Positions 6,874 through 17,567 of a stretch of DNA of 64,000 nucleotides are shown piece after piece. The notes beneath the pieces were generated by a model. It saw nothing but the letters and a program-made list of their open reading frames with translations. It searched no databases and was not told where the DNA came from. The stretch is from Lacunisphaera limnophila (GTDB lineage Bacteria; Verrucomicrobiota; Verrucomicrobiia; Opitutales; Opitutaceae), in assembly GCF_001746835.1 (NCBI RefSeq), contig NZ_CP016094.1:3363501-3427500 (forward strand), read 5' to 3'. Numbering within the stretch: the first letter of the stretch is position 1; each line of letters starts with the position of its first letter. A program made the translations under genes and the position numbers.

Positions 6874-8805
6874 TCAGGGCCGGTCCACCGTGGCGCGGCC
6901 GGACTGCAGGGTGCGCCAGCGGGCGGTGACCCGCGCGGCGATGTCGTCCGGGGCGAGGCCGTAGTTGGCGCGGAGGATTTCCACGCTGCTGCCATGCTCC
7001 ACGAAACTGTCGGGCCAGCCGATGCGTTCGACCGGTGTGGCGCAATGCGCCTCCTGCAGGGCCTCGAGGACCGCGCTGCCGAAGCCGCCGGCGAGAACAT
7101 TGTCCTCCATCGTCACCAGCAGCGGGACGACCGCGGCCTGGCTGAGCAGCAGGTGGCGGTCGAGGGGCTTGACGAAGCGGGCGTTGACTACGCCGACGGA
7201 GAGGTGTTCCTCGCGCTCCAAGCGCTGGGCGAGCTTGAGGGCGTCGGGCACCATGGAGCCCAGGGCCCAGATGATGATATTGGTGCCGACCTTGATCACC
7301 TCGGCCTGGCCGACAGGGATCAGCGCGGGCTCGGCCTTCACGGGGGCGCCGGTGCCGGCGCCGCGCGGGTAGCGGATGAAGCCGGGGCCGGGCAGGTGGA
7401 GGCTGGTGTGGAGCATGTCCACGAGTTCGTCCTCATCCTTGGGCTGCATGATCGTGGCGCGGGGCACGCAGCGGAGGTAGCTGAGATCGAAGAGGCCGTG
7501 GTGGGTCGGGCCGTCGTTGGGGGAGAGGCCGGCGCGGTCCATGCAGAACGTCACGGGCAGGTTCTGCAGGCATACGTCGTGGATGACCTGATCGTAGGCG
7601 CGCTGGAGGAAGGTGGAATAGATCGCGCAAACGGGGCGGAAGCCCTTGGTGGCGAGACCGGCGGCGAAGAGGACGGCGTGTTCCTCGGCGATGCCGACAT
7701 CGAAGAACTGGGCCGGTTGCTCACGGGCGAGTTGGGAGAGACCGGTGCCGCTGGGCATGGCGCCGGTGATGCCGAGCACCTGCGGGTTGGCGCGGGCGAA
7801 GCGGGCGAGGGCGGCGCCGAAGACATCCTGGTAGTTGGGCGGGGTGCCGGGGATCGGCTTGGCGTTCTCGCCGGTGTCGGGATCGAAGGGGCTGGCGCCG
7901 TGGAATTTTTCCGGGTGGGCGACGGCGGCCTCGAGGCCCTTGCCCTTCTTGGTGAGCACGTGGATGAGCACGGGCACATCGCAGTGCTTGGCGAACTCGA
8001 GGTTCTTGATGAGCGCGTCGATGTCGTGGCCGTCGACGGGGCCGAGGTAGCGCAGGCCGAATTTCTCGAAGAGAGAGGATTCGACGAAGAAGTCCTTGGT
8101 CTCGCGCTTCCACTTGTTGTAGACGCGATTCATCTCCACGCCGGCGGGGAAGCTCTTGAAGAACGCCTCCACGTCGTGGTGCATGCGGTTGTAGGTCGGG
8201 TTGGTGCTCAGCCGGTTGAGGTAGCTGGCGATGGCGCCGACGTTCTTGGCGATGGACCACTCGTTGTCGTTGAGGATGACGATGAGGCGCTTGGTGGAGC
8301 TGACGACGTTGTTGAGCGCCTCGAGCGTGACGCCGCAGGTGAAGGCGGCGTCGCCGCAGACGGCGACGACGTGTTCCGGGGAATTGCGCAGGTCGCGGGC
8401 GGTGGCCATGCCGAGGGCCGCGGAGAGGGCGGTGCCGGCGTGGCCGGCGCCGAAGGCATCGTGCACGCTCTCGCTGCGGTACAGGAAGCCGGAGGCGCCG
8501 CCGGTCTTGCGGAGCTTGGCGAAGAAGTCGCCGCCGCGGCCGGTGAGGAGCTTGTGCACGTAACCCTGGTGGGCGACGTCGAACACGAACTGGTCGTCCG
8601 GTGAGTTGAACACCCGGTGGAGCGCGACGGTGAGCTCGACCACGCCGAGGTTGGGGCCGATGTGGCCGCCGTTGCGGGAGGTGACCTCGATCAGCTTGTC
8701 GCGGATGTCCTGGGCAAGCCGGGGCAGCTGCTCGGGCGGGAGGGCCTTGACGTCGGCGGGGCCGGCGATGCGGGCAAGGAGGGTGTCGGACGGGGGAATG
8801 GTCAT
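6874..8805 (-). CDS. dxs: 1-deoxy-D-xylulose-5-phosphate synthase
   Basis: A 643-residue cytoplasmic TPP enzyme making DXP from pyruvate and glyceraldehyde-3-phosphate, first step of the MEP isoprenoid pathway. The N-terminal domain has NGGHIGPNLGVVELTVALH, the TPP/Mg motif GDAAFTCG...LNDN (starting GDA rather than the more usual GDG) and YLGPVDGHDIDALI. The pyrimidine domain has the catalytic Glu in FFDVGIAEEHAV, then STFLQRAYDQVIHDV and RAGLSPNDGPTHHGLFDLSY. A transketolase C-terminal domain follows. The ATG at 8805 fits the family start; an open extension upstream lies over xseB. It lies 22 bp after xseB, a conserved pairing in many bacteria. Confidence 0.96.
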   Translation of the reverse strand: MTIPPSDTLLARIAGPADVKALPPEQLPRLAQDIRDKLIEVTSRNGGHIGPNLGVVELTVALHRVFNSPDDQFVFDVAHQGYVHKLLTGRGGDFFAKLRKTGGASGFLYRSESVHDAFGAGHAGTALSAALGMATARDLRNSPEHVVAVCGDAAFTCGVTLEALNNVVSSTKRLIVILNDNEWSIAKNVGAIASYLNRLSTNPTYNRMHHDVEAFFKSFPAGVEMNRVYNKWKRETKDFFVESSLFEKFGLRYLGPVDGHDIDALIKNLEFAKHCDVPVLIHVLTKKGKGLEAAVAHPEKFHGASPFDPDTGENAKPIPGTPPNYQDVFGAALARFARANPQVLGITGAMPSGTGLSQLAREQPAQFFDVGIAEEHAVLFAAGLATKGFRPVCAIYSTFLQRAYDQVIHDVCLQNLPVTFCMDRAGLSPNDGPTHHGLFDLSYLRCVPRATIMQPKDEDELVDMLHTSLHLPGPGFIRYPRGAGTGAPVKAEPALIPVGQAEVIKVGTNIIIWALGSMVPDALKLAQRLEREEHLSVGVVNARFVKPLDRHLLLSQAAVVPLLVTMEDNVLAGGFGSAVLEALQEAHCATPVERIGWPDSFVEHGSSVEILRANYGLAPDDIAARVTARWRTLQSGRATVDRP

Positions 8806-8827
8806 CGGGCGTGGATTAAGCCGGCGG

Positions 8828-9076
8828 TCACTCCGCGCGGGTGGATTCGAACGGCTCGAAGGCGGCGCTGCCATCCTTGGCCTTCTTCAGTTTCTCGATC
8901 TTGAGCTCGGCGTCCTTGAGTCGGCTTTCGCAAACCTTGAGCAGCTTGCTGCCCTCCTCATATTTGGCCAGGAGCTCGGCCAGCGGCACCTCGCCCGATT
9001 CCATCGAGTCAACGATGGTCTCGAGCTTGGCCAGGGCGGCCTCGAAACTGAGTTTGGCGGTCTTGTCTGAATCCAC
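8828..9076 (-). CDS. xseB: Exodeoxyribonuclease VII small subunit
   Basis: An 82-residue protein with the XseB helical-hairpin pattern: LSFEAALAKLETIVDSMESG, VPLAELLAKYEEGSKLLKVCES, then a Lys-rich helix. Several copies bind the XseA catalytic subunit to form exonuclease VII, which degrades single-stranded DNA. xseA is not in the window. The gene is 22 bp upstream of dxs and probably co-transcribed. Confidence 0.93.
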   Translation of the reverse strand: MDSDKTAKLSFEAALAKLETIVDSMESGEVPLAELLAKYEEGSKLLKVCESRLKDAELKIEKLKKAKDGSAAFEPFESTRAE

Positions 9077-9259
9077 GGGGTCACTGTGTGTCGGGGGACG
9101 GGCATTTCAATCAAACTTTGGCTGAAGGGGAACCCCAATGGCGGCAACGGGTTAGGTGGTGGGCGGGCGGTTGCGGATCCGTGCAGCCTGGGCTCGAGGG
9201 CGTGCCAACGGGACGGAATTAGATTTGGCGTGCAGGGGAAAACCTGTGCTTTTCACGTC

Positions 9260-10498
9260 ATGCATTGGCTGTCTCTGACGGTGATCGGACTCTTGCTGGC
9301 CCGCCTTCTCGCCCAACTCGGGCTGGAGGCCCTCAACCGCGCCGAGGTGCGCCGACGCGCCGGGGCGCTGCCGCCGGCGCTGACCGGGGTGATGGATGCG
9401 GCCACCTTTGCCAAGGCCGGGGACTACACGCTGGCGAAGAGCCGGTTTGCCTCGGGCGAGATGATCTTTGAGGCCGCGGTGCTGGCTGCGGTGGTGTTCA
9501 GTGGGTTGTTGCCGTGGTTGTGGGCCCGCGTGGACGGACTCGCGCCGGGAGCGGCCTGGAGTGGCGCGCTCTTTCTGGTGGTCACGATGATCCTGCTCGG
9601 CCTGCCGAGCCTGCCGCTGGCGTGGTGGGCGCAGTTCCGGCTGGAGGCGCGTTTCGGCTTCAACCAAAGCACGCTCGGGTTGTGGGTGAGCGATCAGGTC
9701 AAGTCCACGGTGCTGGGTCTACTCATCGGTTTTCCCCTGGCCTGGGCGCTGCTCGCGCTGGTCGGCCGCGCGGGACCGCTGTGGTGGGTGTGGGGCTTCG
9801 GGCTGCTCTTCGGTTTCCAGCTCCTCATGCTCGTGCTTTATCCGAAGCTCATTCTCCCGCTCTTCAACAAGCTCACGCCGCTGCCCGAGGGGGACGCCCG
9901 CACGCGTTTGCTGGCGCTATCAGACCGCACGGGGTTCAAGGCGCAGACCATCGAGGTGATGGACGGCTCGAAACGCTCGGCGCACTCCAATGCCTTCTTC
10001 ACCGGGTTCGGGCGTTTCCGGCGGATCGTGTTGTTTGATACGCTCATGACGCAGCTCACCCAGGAGGAACTGGAGGCAGTGCTGGCGCACGAGATCGGGC
10101 ACTACCGGCGCGGGCATATTCCGCAGCGGCTGGTCACGCTGGGACTGCTGCAGCTGGGCGGTTTCGCGGTGATCGCGTGGCTTGCCCAGGCGCCGTGGTT
10201 CAATCCGGCCTTCGGCCTGCCGGCCGGGGCGACGGCGGCGACCTTCCTCCTGTTCGGCCTGCTGGGAGGATTGATTACATTCTGGTTTTCGCCGCTCGGC
10301 AACCGCGTATCGCAGAAGCATGAGTACGAGGCCGACGCCTTCGCGCGCGACGCGATGGGCGGGGCGGCGCCGTTGTCCGGGGCCTTGCGCAAGCTCTCGC
10401 AGAAGAACCTCTCCAACCTCACCCCGCATCCGCTGTACAGCGCGGTGTATTACTCACACCCGACCCTGGTGGAGCGGGAGCGGGCGTTGCAGGGCTAG
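9260..10498 (+). CDS. M48 family metallopeptidase (Ste24/CAAX protease 1-like)
   Basis: A 412-residue multi-pass inner-membrane zinc protease of the Ste24 branch. The zinc motif is LAHEIGHYRRGH near residue 280, and the third ligand is in KHEYEADAFARDAMG. The family-typical N-terminal region (FNQSTLGLWVSDQVKS) and TPHPLYSAVYYSHPTLVERERAL at the end are present. About six or seven hydrophobic segments can be seen. Bacterial members probably act in membrane protein quality control; the substrate is unknown. The start at 9260 opens the first membrane helix. The stop shares CTAG with the stop of the convergent histidine kinase gene. Confidence 0.9.
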   Translation: MHWLSLTVIGLLLARLLAQLGLEALNRAEVRRRAGALPPALTGVMDAATFAKAGDYTLAKSRFASGEMIFEAAVLAAVVFSGLLPWLWARVDGLAPGAAWSGALFLVVTMILLGLPSLPLAWWAQFRLEARFGFNQSTLGLWVSDQVKSTVLGLLIGFPLAWALLALVGRAGPLWWVWGFGLLFGFQLLMLVLYPKLILPLFNKLTPLPEGDARTRLLALSDRTGFKAQTIEVMDGSKRSAHSNAFFTGFGRFRRIVLFDTLMTQLTQEELEAVLAHEIGHYRRGHIPQRLVTLGLLQLGGFAVIAWLAQAPWFNPAFGLPAGATAATFLLFGLLGGLITFWFSPLGNRVSQKHEYEADAFARDAMGGAAPLSGALRKLSQKNLSNLTPHPLYSAVYYSHPTLVERERALQG

Positions 10499-13488
10499 AC
10501 GATCCCTGGTGGCGGGGACGCTAGGGCATCCCGGATGGTGGTCAGCAGCGCCGTGGCAGTGTACGGCTTGCACAGGAAGAACTGGATCTGGTCTTGGGCG
10601 GCCTTGATCTGGTTGTTGTTGTCGTTCAGGCCGCTGGCAGCCACGAGGCGCACGCCGGGGTTGATCCGGCGCAGAGCGCCGATCAGGGCGTGACCGTCCA
10701 TCACGGGCATCATCATGTCGGTGAGGACCAGCGCAATCTGGTGCCGGTGCTGGTGGTACAGGGCGAAGGCCTCGGCCCCGTCGGCGGCGACGAGCACCTG
10801 GTAGCCGGACGATTCGAGGGTGCCCTGGGTCACCGTGCGGATCATGTCCTCGTCATCGACGACCAAAATGAGTTCACCCTGGCCGCGGGCGGGCGCGGCG
10901 ATGGTTTCCGCCGCGGGCGCCTCGGTGGCGTCGTGGGCGGCAGGCAGGTAGACCTTGAAGACGCTACCCTTGCCGGGCTCGGTGTAGACATTGATGGTGC
11001 CACCGTGGCTGCGGGTGATCCCGATGACGGTGGACAGGCCCAGACCCGTGCCCTTGCCCGGGGCCTTGGTGGTGAAGAAGGGTTCGAAGATCTTGTCGAC
11101 GATGTCCTGGGGTATGCCAGTGCCGGTGTCGGCGACCTCGAGCAAAACATGGGGACCGGGGGTGATCTCGCGGTTTAGGAGGCTGAAGTGCGTGTCCAGC
11201 CGGACATTGCGGGCGGTAACCGTGAGCTGGCCACCCGCCGGCAGGGCATCGCGCGCATTGACGCAGAGATTGAGCAGCACCTGGCCGAGCTGCGTGGGGT
11301 CCGCCGTGACCAGCCAGAGGTCCTTGGGGACATCAAAGCGGAGGGTGATGTTCTTGGGGAAGGTGCTCCGGATCATCGTTTCGACCTCGCGGGCGACATA
11401 GCCGAGGTGCACCGAGACCTTCGCGCCATCAATGCCGCGGGCAAAAGAGAGCACCTGTTTGACGAGGTTGGCTGCGCGAGCGGCACTTTGCTCGATGACG
11501 GAGATGATACTGCGGTCATCGGCATTGCGGGCGGTCTGGTTGAGCATGCCGACGCCCATGACGATCGGGGCGAGCAGGTTGTTCAGGTCATGGGAGATGC
11601 CACCGGCGAGCGTGCCGATGCTCTCAAGGCGCTGGGCGCGCAGGAATTTCGCCTCCATCAAGGTGCGTTCCGTGATGTCGGTGCCGATGGTCAGAATCGA
11701 GCGGGGCCGGCCCTGCTCATCGCTCAGGAGTGTCCAGCGGCAGTCGACCGTGAGCGCGTCACCCAGCCGGTTGGAATGCTGGAGGCGGCCGACCCAGGCG
11801 CCCTGCTCGAAGACCGTACGCCCGGCCTCCGCGAAGGCCGGGCGGTCCAGGCGGAGCAGTTCGTCAACCCGGCGCCCCACGGCCTCGGTGGAACTCCAGC
11901 CATACAGGCGCTCGGCGCCCCGGCTCCAGAACAGCACGTGTTGGTCCAGGCTGCAGACCATGATGGCATCGCGGGACTCGTCGATGAGGGCAGCCTGTTC
12001 CTGCAGTTTCTTTTCCGCGGCCCGGCGCTCCGAAATATCGCTCATGCTGCCGATGATCCGCAGGATCCGGCCCTGTCCATCCCGCACGGCGACGGCCCGG
12101 TGCAACACATAGACCAGGGTGCCGTCGCGCCGGCGCAGATGATGCTCCCCCGACCAAGTGCCAGTTTGCCGGCAACGGTCGAGCCCGTCGCGAATCGATT
12201 CCTGCTCGGGCGGCAGGGCCAGGGCCTGCAGTGCGTCCAGCCCGGTCCGCAGTTCGGCGGGCGAGTAACCGAAGTGCGTCGACAGACCCTCGTTCCACCA
12301 GAGTTCGCCGCTGGTGAGGTCCCAGTCCCAGATGGCCTCGTTGGTGACGCTGGCGAACTGGCGGAAACGCGCCTCGCTGGCACGGGCGTCCGTGAGGGCC
12401 CGGTTCAATTGATCCAGCCCGAGGGAGAAGGCGAGGGCGAGGCCCGCGGCGATCACGAGGCACGCCGCGGTCATCGCGAAAAGGATCCGGCGGATGCGCT
12501 GGGCGGGGATGTCAAACTCGGCGGTTTCGATGGAGGCGGCCACGCTCCAGCCGGCGACCGGCACGGGGGCAAACGCCGCGAGCTTGGTTGCGCCCGTGCT
12601 CGATTCGTAGGCCTCGATCCCCGTCTCGCCACGGAGCATGCGCTCCGCGAGCCGGGTAGCGCCGGGCAAGGTGCGGAGGTTGAGGCGGAGGATGCGCGCC
12701 GCGTCGGGATGCGCGAGGAGCACGCCTTCTCGGTCGATGGCAAAAGGATAACCCGACTCGCCCAGCTTCTGGCTGCTGATCATCGCCGCCAGGGGTTTGA
12801 TCTCAATCGACAGGCCGACGAAGCCCGCAAACGCCCCGCGGTCATCCAGCACGGGAACCGCGACCACGATAATGGGGACGTTGTCCACCTTGGAGATGAT
12901 CGGGTTGCTGATGACCGGTTGCAGCGTGTCGCGGACCGCGGTGAAATAGCGCCGGTCCCGCACGTGGAGGCCGGCATAGGGATCGTCGTCACGCGCACGC
13001 AGCCCCCCGGCGAAGAGAAAGCCGTCGGGGCCGCCCAGAAAAAGCCCCTGATATTGGGTGGCAGACAACCCCTGCAACAGGGCGCTGAGCTGCCGCTTGA
13101 CGGCGGCCAGGCCCGCCGCATCGAGCGTGCCGGCCCGGTGCTGCTGGATGCCGTCAGCCAACGACTCGACCCGGGCCAGGCTGCGCACGGTGTCCAAATG
13201 CCGTTGCATCTCGGCCTCGGTGAAGGTGGCCAGGTAGCGGGCGACCTGGGTCAGGCGCTCATGCCCGGCGGCCGTGAGCGTGGATTTCACCCTTACCGGC
13301 AGGATGAAGGACGCCACGATGAGGGGCACCGTGCCCAGCAGGAGCATGCCGGCCAGCAATTGCAGACGCTGGCGATGTTCCGGGGCGCGGACAAAGCGGG
13401 CCCAATTGGCCAACCAACCGATGTGTGTGGCGGGCGACGGCGGCGAAGAGCCTGTGGTTTCGCGGGATGGCATCAGGCGGCTGGACAT
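10495..13488 (-). CDS. Hybrid sensor histidine kinase (Cache-PAS-PAS-HK-REC)
   Basis: A 997-residue membrane kinase. Order: membrane segment about 44-64, extracytoplasmic double-Cache-like sensor about 65-335, second membrane segment about 345-370, PAS ([19 protein letters not shown]), second PAS ([19 protein letters not shown]), dimerisation helix with phosphoacceptor His in [14 protein letters not shown], and ATPase domain with N-box [12 protein letters not shown] and G-boxes DTGTGIP and GTGLGLST. The C-terminal receiver domain has phosphoacceptor Asp in [12 protein letters not shown] and Lys in FLCKPY. No separate response regulator or phosphotransfer gene is adjacent. It is the last gene of a probable operon with an outer-membrane protein and a chemoreceptor. 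Ligand unknown. Confidence 0.93.
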   Translation of the reverse strand: MSSRLMPSRETTGSSPPSPATHIGWLANWARFVRAPEHRQRLQLLAGMLLLGTVPLIVASFILPVRVKSTLTAAGHERLTQVARYLATFTEAEMQRHLDTVRSLARVESLADGIQQHRAGTLDAAGLAAVKRQLSALLQGLSATQYQGLFLGGPDGFLFAGGLRARDDDPYAGLHVRDRRYFTAVRDTLQPVISNPIISKVDNVPIIVVAVPVLDDRGAFAGFVGLSIEIKPLAAMISSQKLGESGYPFAIDREGVLLAHPDAARILRLNLRTLPGATRLAERMLRGETGIEAYESSTGATKLAAFAPVPVAGWSVAASIETAEFDIPAQRIRRILFAMTAACLVIAAGLALAFSLGLDQLNRALTDARASEARFRQFASVTNEAIWDWDLTSGELWWNEGLSTHFGYSPAELRTGLDALQALALPPEQESIRDGLDRCRQTGTWSGEHHLRRRDGTLVYVLHRAVAVRDGQGRILRIIGSMSDISERRAAEKKLQEQAALIDESRDAIMVCSLDQHVLFWSRGAERLYGWSSTEAVGRRVDELLRLDRPAFAEAGRTVFEQGAWVGRLQHSNRLGDALTVDCRWTLLSDEQGRPRSILTIGTDITERTLMEAKFLRAQRLESIGTLAGGISHDLNNLLAPIVMGVGMLNQTARNADDRSIISVIEQSAARAANLVKQVLSFARGIDGAKVSVHLGYVAREVETMIRSTFPKNITLRFDVPKDLWLVTADPTQLGQVLLNLCVNARDALPAGGQLTVTARNVRLDTHFSLLNREITPGPHVLLEVADTGTGIPQDIVDKIFEPFFTTKAPGKGTGLGLSTVIGITRSHGGTINVYTEPGKGSVFKVYLPAAHDATEAPAAETIAAPARGQGELILVVDDEDMIRTVTQGTLESSGYQVLVAADGAEAFALYHQHRHQIALVLTDMMMPVMDGHALIGALRRINPGVRLVAASGLNDNNNQIKAAQDQIQFFLCKPYTATALLTTIRDALASPPPGIV

Positions 13489-13497
13489 CGCGCTGGC

Positions 13498-14727
13498 TTA
13501 CAGTCTGACCGTGGCCCCCAGTTGGACGAACGCGCGGCGGAATTCGCGCTCGGCGAATGCCGGCAGCCTGTTCCATGCCCGTTGGCGCAGCACATCGATC
13601 GACACCTGAACCCGGGGGGAGAGCACGCGCGTTACCCCGGCGCCGAGAAACCATTCCCAGTCGTCGCGGGCCGACGGGAAATAGTCGCAGGCATGGACCT
13701 TGGCATTGAGGCGCACGTTCCAGCCCGCGCGGGGGACCCAGCCGGCGGCGGCCTCAAGCGAGGAATCGTAATAGGCCGCCTTGCCGGTGCTGGAGAGCCA
13801 GCTGAAGCGCGTGGCCTTGCCGGTGAAGGTCCACGCGGGATGCGGCTTGGCCGTCAGGCTGCCCTCGAACCAGAGCGAAGTCCGGTCGCGGCCGCGCAGC
13901 GCCGCGGAATCAACCGTACCGGTGAAGTGACGGAAGTCGGGACCGGCGGTCAGGCTGACCGCGGTGTTGCCTGGCAGCTTGCCTTCCCAGCCGAGGGCAA
14001 GGCGGGCATAGCGGTTGCTGTAGTCGTAGGGTGCGCCGGGCAACGGGATGGCGTCCTGCGTCTGTTGACCACCCCGCAGCCCGACGAGCCAGAGGGAGCG
14101 CGCCCGGGGTTTCCAGCCCAGATCCAGACCCGCCTGGGTGTCGGTACGGTCGGCGAAGGCAACGTGGCCCGCCAAGGCCCGAGTGCGGTAGTCGCAAGCG
14201 AGGAGGGAACCGCTGGAGCGTATCACGCGGCTATCCGATTCGGATTGGGCCGAGAAACGCACGCGGTGCTGCCACTGTTCGCGCCGCTCGCGCCAGAGGG
14301 TCACGGCGTTGGCGTTGATGGTGGAAAGCGAAGGCAGGGTGTCGTTCGTCCCATCTACGAAGAGGGAGGAGGCATCGAGCGAGAGTTTCCAGGCGCCGGG
14401 GGTGAATTGGCCGGCGAGACCCAAGCGATGGGTCGAGTAATTTTCCTGCGTCCAGCGGTCGAGGCGTACCCATTCCCCTTGGTAGCCGAGTTTCAGCGGG
14501 GTCGCCCCCGGCTCGCGGCCGGTCAGCAGGACATTGAAACCGGCGCCCAAGGCACTAACAAGGGTGCCTTCGTCCCCCCAGATGGCCCGGGATGCGCCGC
14601 CTGAACCGGCCGGGTTGCTATCGTAGCCGAGGCGGGCGTGGACGCCCAGGTCGGTGACCTGTGCGATAGGGAGGACAGACGCCGGGGCGGCGAGGGGCAG
14701 CAGGAGGATCCAGGCGAGGGCTTTCAT
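13498..14727 (-). CDS. Predicted outer-membrane beta-barrel protein
   Basis: A 409-residue protein with a signal peptide ([20 protein letters not shown]) and then alternating hydrophobic and aromatic strands throughout (for example [23 protein letters not shown] and [21 protein letters not shown]), ending in a strand-like [10 protein letters not shown] recognise no named family. The pattern and length suit a barrel of about 14-16 strands. It overlaps the chemoreceptor stop by 4 bp (ATGA) and ends 9 bp before the kinase start, so the three gene products probably work together in sensing or uptake. Confidence 0.75.
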   Translation of the reverse strand: MKALAWILLLPLAAPASVLPIAQVTDLGVHARLGYDSNPAGSGGASRAIWGDEGTLVSALGAGFNVLLTGREPGATPLKLGYQGEWVRLDRWTQENYSTHRLGLAGQFTPGAWKLSLDASSLFVDGTNDTLPSLSTINANAVTLWRERREQWQHRVRFSAQSESDSRVIRSSGSLLACDYRTRALAGHVAFADRTDTQAGLDLGWKPRARSLWLVGLRGGQQTQDAIPLPGAPYDYSNRYARLALGWEGKLPGNTAVSLTAGPDFRHFTGTVDSAALRGRDRTSLWFEGSLTAKPHPAWTFTGKATRFSWLSSTGKAAYYDSSLEAAAGWVPRAGWNVRLNAKVHACDYFPSARDDWEWFLGAGVTRVLSPRVQVSIDVLRQRAWNRLPAFAEREFRRAFVQLGATVRL

Positions 14728-16331
14728 GCGAGAACAGGCTGAGGTCTGTTGGCCGCGGAACGGGGACGGGTGGACGGGGGCGCCGGAGGAGGCGCGAAGG
14801 AATCCGTCGCCACCGCCGGAGCGCGCCCGCCATCGACCAGTCGGCGGAGGTTGGTGACGATCTCGTTCACGGAAAGGGCCTGGGCGTTGAGTTCCTCGGC
14901 GGCTGCGGCGCTTTCCTCGGCGCTGGCGGCGTTGGACTGCACGACACGGTCCATCTCGCTGACGGCGGCGTTGATCTGACCCACGCCCTGGTTCTGCTCG
15001 CGGCTGGCGGCAGCGACCTCGTGGATGAGGGCGTCAACCTCGCGGACCTGGCTGACGATCACCGAGAGTCGGGCGTTCACCTGGTCGCTGATGGCGACAC
15101 CCTGGGTGGTCTTGCTGATGGCGGCCTCGATCTTGGCCGAGGTTTCTCGGGATGCGCTGGCGGCGCGCTGGGCGAGGGCGCGGACCTCCTCGGCGACGAC
15201 GGCAAAACCGGCGCCGGCCTCCCCGGCGCGGGCGGCTTCGACGGCAGCGTTAAGCGCAAGAATGTTGGTCTGGAAGGCGATCTCGTCAATGGTCTTGATG
15301 ATCTTGGCGATGTCGTCGCTGGAGCCCTTGATGTCGGCCATGGCCCGGCCCATCAGCTGCATGTCGGCGGCGCCCGCATCGGCGGCTTCGCGCGCGGTCC
15401 GCGCCAGGCTCGTGGCCTTGGTGGCGTTGTCGGAATTGCGCCGGGTCATCGAGGACATCTCCACCAGTGAGGCGCTGGTCTCCTCCAGTGAGGCGGCCTG
15501 CACGCCGGAACCGGAGGCGAGGGACTGGCTGGACGTGGAGACCTGGCCGGCGGCGGCGGTGATCTGGTCGGAGCCTGCGCTGAGGTCCGTGATGACGGCC
15601 CGAATCGACCGGCCGGTGGTCTCGGAGATCCAGATGGAGACGGCGACCGTCACGACCAGGATGGCGGCAAAGAGGCCGATGGTCAGCAGGAGGTAGTCGC
15701 GGCTGCGGCGCGTGACCTCGGCATTGAGCAGGGCGAGTTCGGCCTCGACGTTGTCGATGTATACGCCGGTCCCGATGATGAAATCGGTGCCCGGGATGAG
15801 GGTGGAGTAGGCCAGCTTGGGTTGGATGCCATGGCCTTCCTTCTCAAAAAAGTAGCGGGTGAAACCGCCGCCCTTGCGTCCCTGGTTGATCAGTTCCTCA
15901 ACGAAGCGGGTGCCCTTGGAGTCCTGAATCGCCAGGAAGTTCTTGCCGTTGCCGGCCTTGTTGACCGGCACGTTGATGCGGGTGCCGCTGAAGTCATAGA
16001 CGAAGAAGTAACCCGAGCGGTCGGCGAAGAAGCGAATGGGGTCGGTTTCCGCGATGATGGCCGCGATCTGTTCCTCGCGGGTGGGCAAGGTCCTGATCTG
16101 GCTCGCCAGGGTGGCGGCCTCGATCTCGACGGCGACCTGCAGGAGGTTGGCGTGCCCCGCCATGGTCTGCTTCGCAAAGCTCGGCTCAATCACCTTGGTG
16201 CTGACCTGGCGGTTGGTATAGAGGTTAGATACCTGCAGCACGATGAGGCCGAGGAGGCACAGCAGCGGGAGCAGCAGCAGCTTGAGGCGCAGGCTGGTGG
16301 TCCGGGCGGGCGAGCGTGCGGCGCGGCTCAT
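14724..16331 (-). CDS. Methyl-accepting chemotaxis protein with Cache sensor
   Basis: A 535-residue chemoreceptor. Membrane segment 1 lies near residues 18-38 and segment 2 near 195-218, enclosing a single Cache-2-like domain ([47 protein letters not shown]). The cytoplasmic signalling hairpin has the conserved tip [20 protein letters not shown] and [19 protein letters not shown] recognisable HAMP domain is short or missing after segment 2. No CheA/W/B/R or motility genes are in the window. The next two genes, an outer-membrane barrel and a hybrid kinase, overlap or nearly abut, so it may feed a non-motility output. Confidence 0.93.
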   Translation of the reverse strand: MSRAARSPARTTSLRLKLLLLPLLCLLGLIVLQVSNLYTNRQVSTKVIEPSFAKQTMAGHANLLQVAVEIEAATLASQIRTLPTREEQIAAIIAETDPIRFFADRSGYFFVYDFSGTRINVPVNKAGNGKNFLAIQDSKGTRFVEELINQGRKGGGFTRYFFEKEGHGIQPKLAYSTLIPGTDFIIGTGVYIDNVEAELALLNAEVTRRSRDYLLLTIGLFAAILVVTVAVSIWISETTGRSIRAVITDLSAGSDQITAAAGQVSTSSQSLASGSGVQAASLEETSASLVEMSSMTRRNSDNATKATSLARTAREAADAGAADMQLMGRAMADIKGSSDDIAKIIKTIDEIAFQTNILALNAAVEAARAGEAGAGFAVVAEEVRALAQRAASASRETSAKIEAAISKTTQGVAISDQVNARLSVIVSQVREVDALIHEVAAASREQNQGVGQINAAVSEMDRVVQSNAASAEESAAAAEELNAQALSVNEIVTNLRRLVDGGRAPAVATDSFAPPPAPPSTRPRSAANRPQPVLA

Positions 16332-16592
16332 GTTGCGCCTTGGCCAGAAAAGGGCGCGCCCCTATGGGCTACGCGGATAGAGTGGCGGCGTGGAGCGTGC
16401 ATGAGCGAAGGATGTATTTCGGACAGTTTTAAATCTTTCCTGATCAAAGAACGACCTCTCACTGGTCACGGTTGGTCATCCCTTGTCCAAATGCTGCGCA
16501 TCCTTTGTTCTCGGGGCTCGGAAGGGTGATTCAGGGGTCCGCGTTCCCGGGAACGGGATGGCCAAAACCCGGGACTGGTGTCTCATTCGGGC
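16332..16592. other. Divergent intergenic region, no gene seen
   Basis: This 261-bp gap separates the divergent chemoreceptor operon and the nuclease/phosphatase gene. It holds a less GC-rich stretch around 16425-16450 and the palindrome GTTCCCGGGAAC near 16548-16559. I see no convincing promoter hexamers, RNA gene or terminator. Confidence 0.5.
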
Positions 16593-17537
16593 ATGACTCA
16601 CGCCCTGTATCTGGCCAGCCCCGGCGGCTCCACAGTGGGAATCCGGGTGCGTCGTGCGCTCGCTTGGGCGCTTGCGTTCGGCGCTGGGCTGCTGGCCCAG
16701 GCGCTGACCATTGCGACGTACAATGTGGAAAACTACACGATCGCCAACCGGATGGTGGACGGCGTCTACCGGCAGGCCTATCCCAAGCCAGAACGGGAGC
16801 GGGCGGCACTCGCTCGGGTCATCGGCGCCATCGCGCCCGACGTGCTGGCGGTCCAGGAGATGGGGCCGCAGCCGTTTTTGGATGAGTTCCAGCGGGAGCT
16901 GAAAGCGGCCGGGCAGGAGTACCCGTATGCGGTGTTGCTGGAGGCGACGGACAAGGACCGGCACGTTGCGGTGCTGGCCAAGGTGCCCTTCAAGGAGGTG
17001 CGGCGGCACGCCGAGCTGCCGTACACCTATTTCGGGCAGACGGAGCGCGTGCGGCGCGGAGTCCTGGAGGTGGTGTTCGCCACGGACCAGGGCGACGTCT
17101 CCCTCTTCGTGCTGCACCTGAAGAGCAAATACACGGAGCGGAAGGACGATCCCGAGTCCGCGCTGCAGCGGGCACTGGAGGCCGAGACGGTGCGCGACCT
17201 GGTGCTCACGCGGTTTCCGGATCCGGCGGGGGCGAAATTCATCGTGTGCGGCGACTGGAACGACACGCGGGGCACGCGCCCGGTGCGGGCCTTGCAGAAG
17301 CGCGGCGACACCGTGATCGGCACGCTGGTGCCGGCTGCGGACTCGCGCGGGGAGGCCTGGACCCATTATTTCCGCCGGGAGGATATCTACAGCCGGATCG
17401 ACTACCTGATGGTCTCGCCGGGCCTGAAACCGTTTGTGCCGGACCCCGGGGCCACGATCTACGACGGCGAGCCAGCCGCCGAGGCCAGTGACCACCGGCC
17501 CGTCTGGGTGAAACTCAACCTGGCACCGGCGCAATAG
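16593..17537 (+). CDS. Exported endonuclease/exonuclease/phosphatase family protein
   Basis: A 314-residue protein: N-terminal hydrophobic signal (ALAWALAFGAGLLAQA), then the EEP fold. Motifs are IATYNVENY (Asn), LAVQEMG (metal-binding Glu), HLKSKY, VCGDWNDT (Asp/Asn), RIDYLMVSP and the catalytic ASDHRPVWVKL (Asp-His). This points to a secreted metal-dependent phosphodiesterase or nuclease; substrate unknown. I chose the ATG at 16593 because it gives a better signal peptide; a GTG lies five codons earlier. Confidence 0.86.
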   Translation: MTHALYLASPGGSTVGIRVRRALAWALAFGAGLLAQALTIATYNVENYTIANRMVDGVYRQAYPKPERERAALARVIGAIAPDVLAVQEMGPQPFLDEFQRELKAAGQEYPYAVLLEATDKDRHVAVLAKVPFKEVRRHAELPYTYFGQTERVRRGVLEVVFATDQGDVSLFVLHLKSKYTERKDDPESALQRALEAETVRDLVLTRFPDPAGAKFIVCGDWNDTRGTRPVRALQKRGDTVIGTLVPAADSRGEAWTHYFRREDIYSRIDYLMVSPGLKPFVPDPGATIYDGEPAAEASDHRPVWVKLNLAPAQ

Positions 17538-17567
17538 CGGATAGCCGGCGCGCTCCGGTTCGCCGCC

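Noticed and set aside
6994-8604. Plus-strand open frame of 536 codons
   Set aside because: Antisense to dxs; the Val/Asp/Gly-rich product is a mirror of DXS codons.
11188-14604. Plus-strand open frame of 1138 codons
   Set aside because: It lies wholly antisense to the histidine kinase and the barrel gene, whose domains are recognisable. Its product has no motif and the composition of a GC-rich mirror frame.
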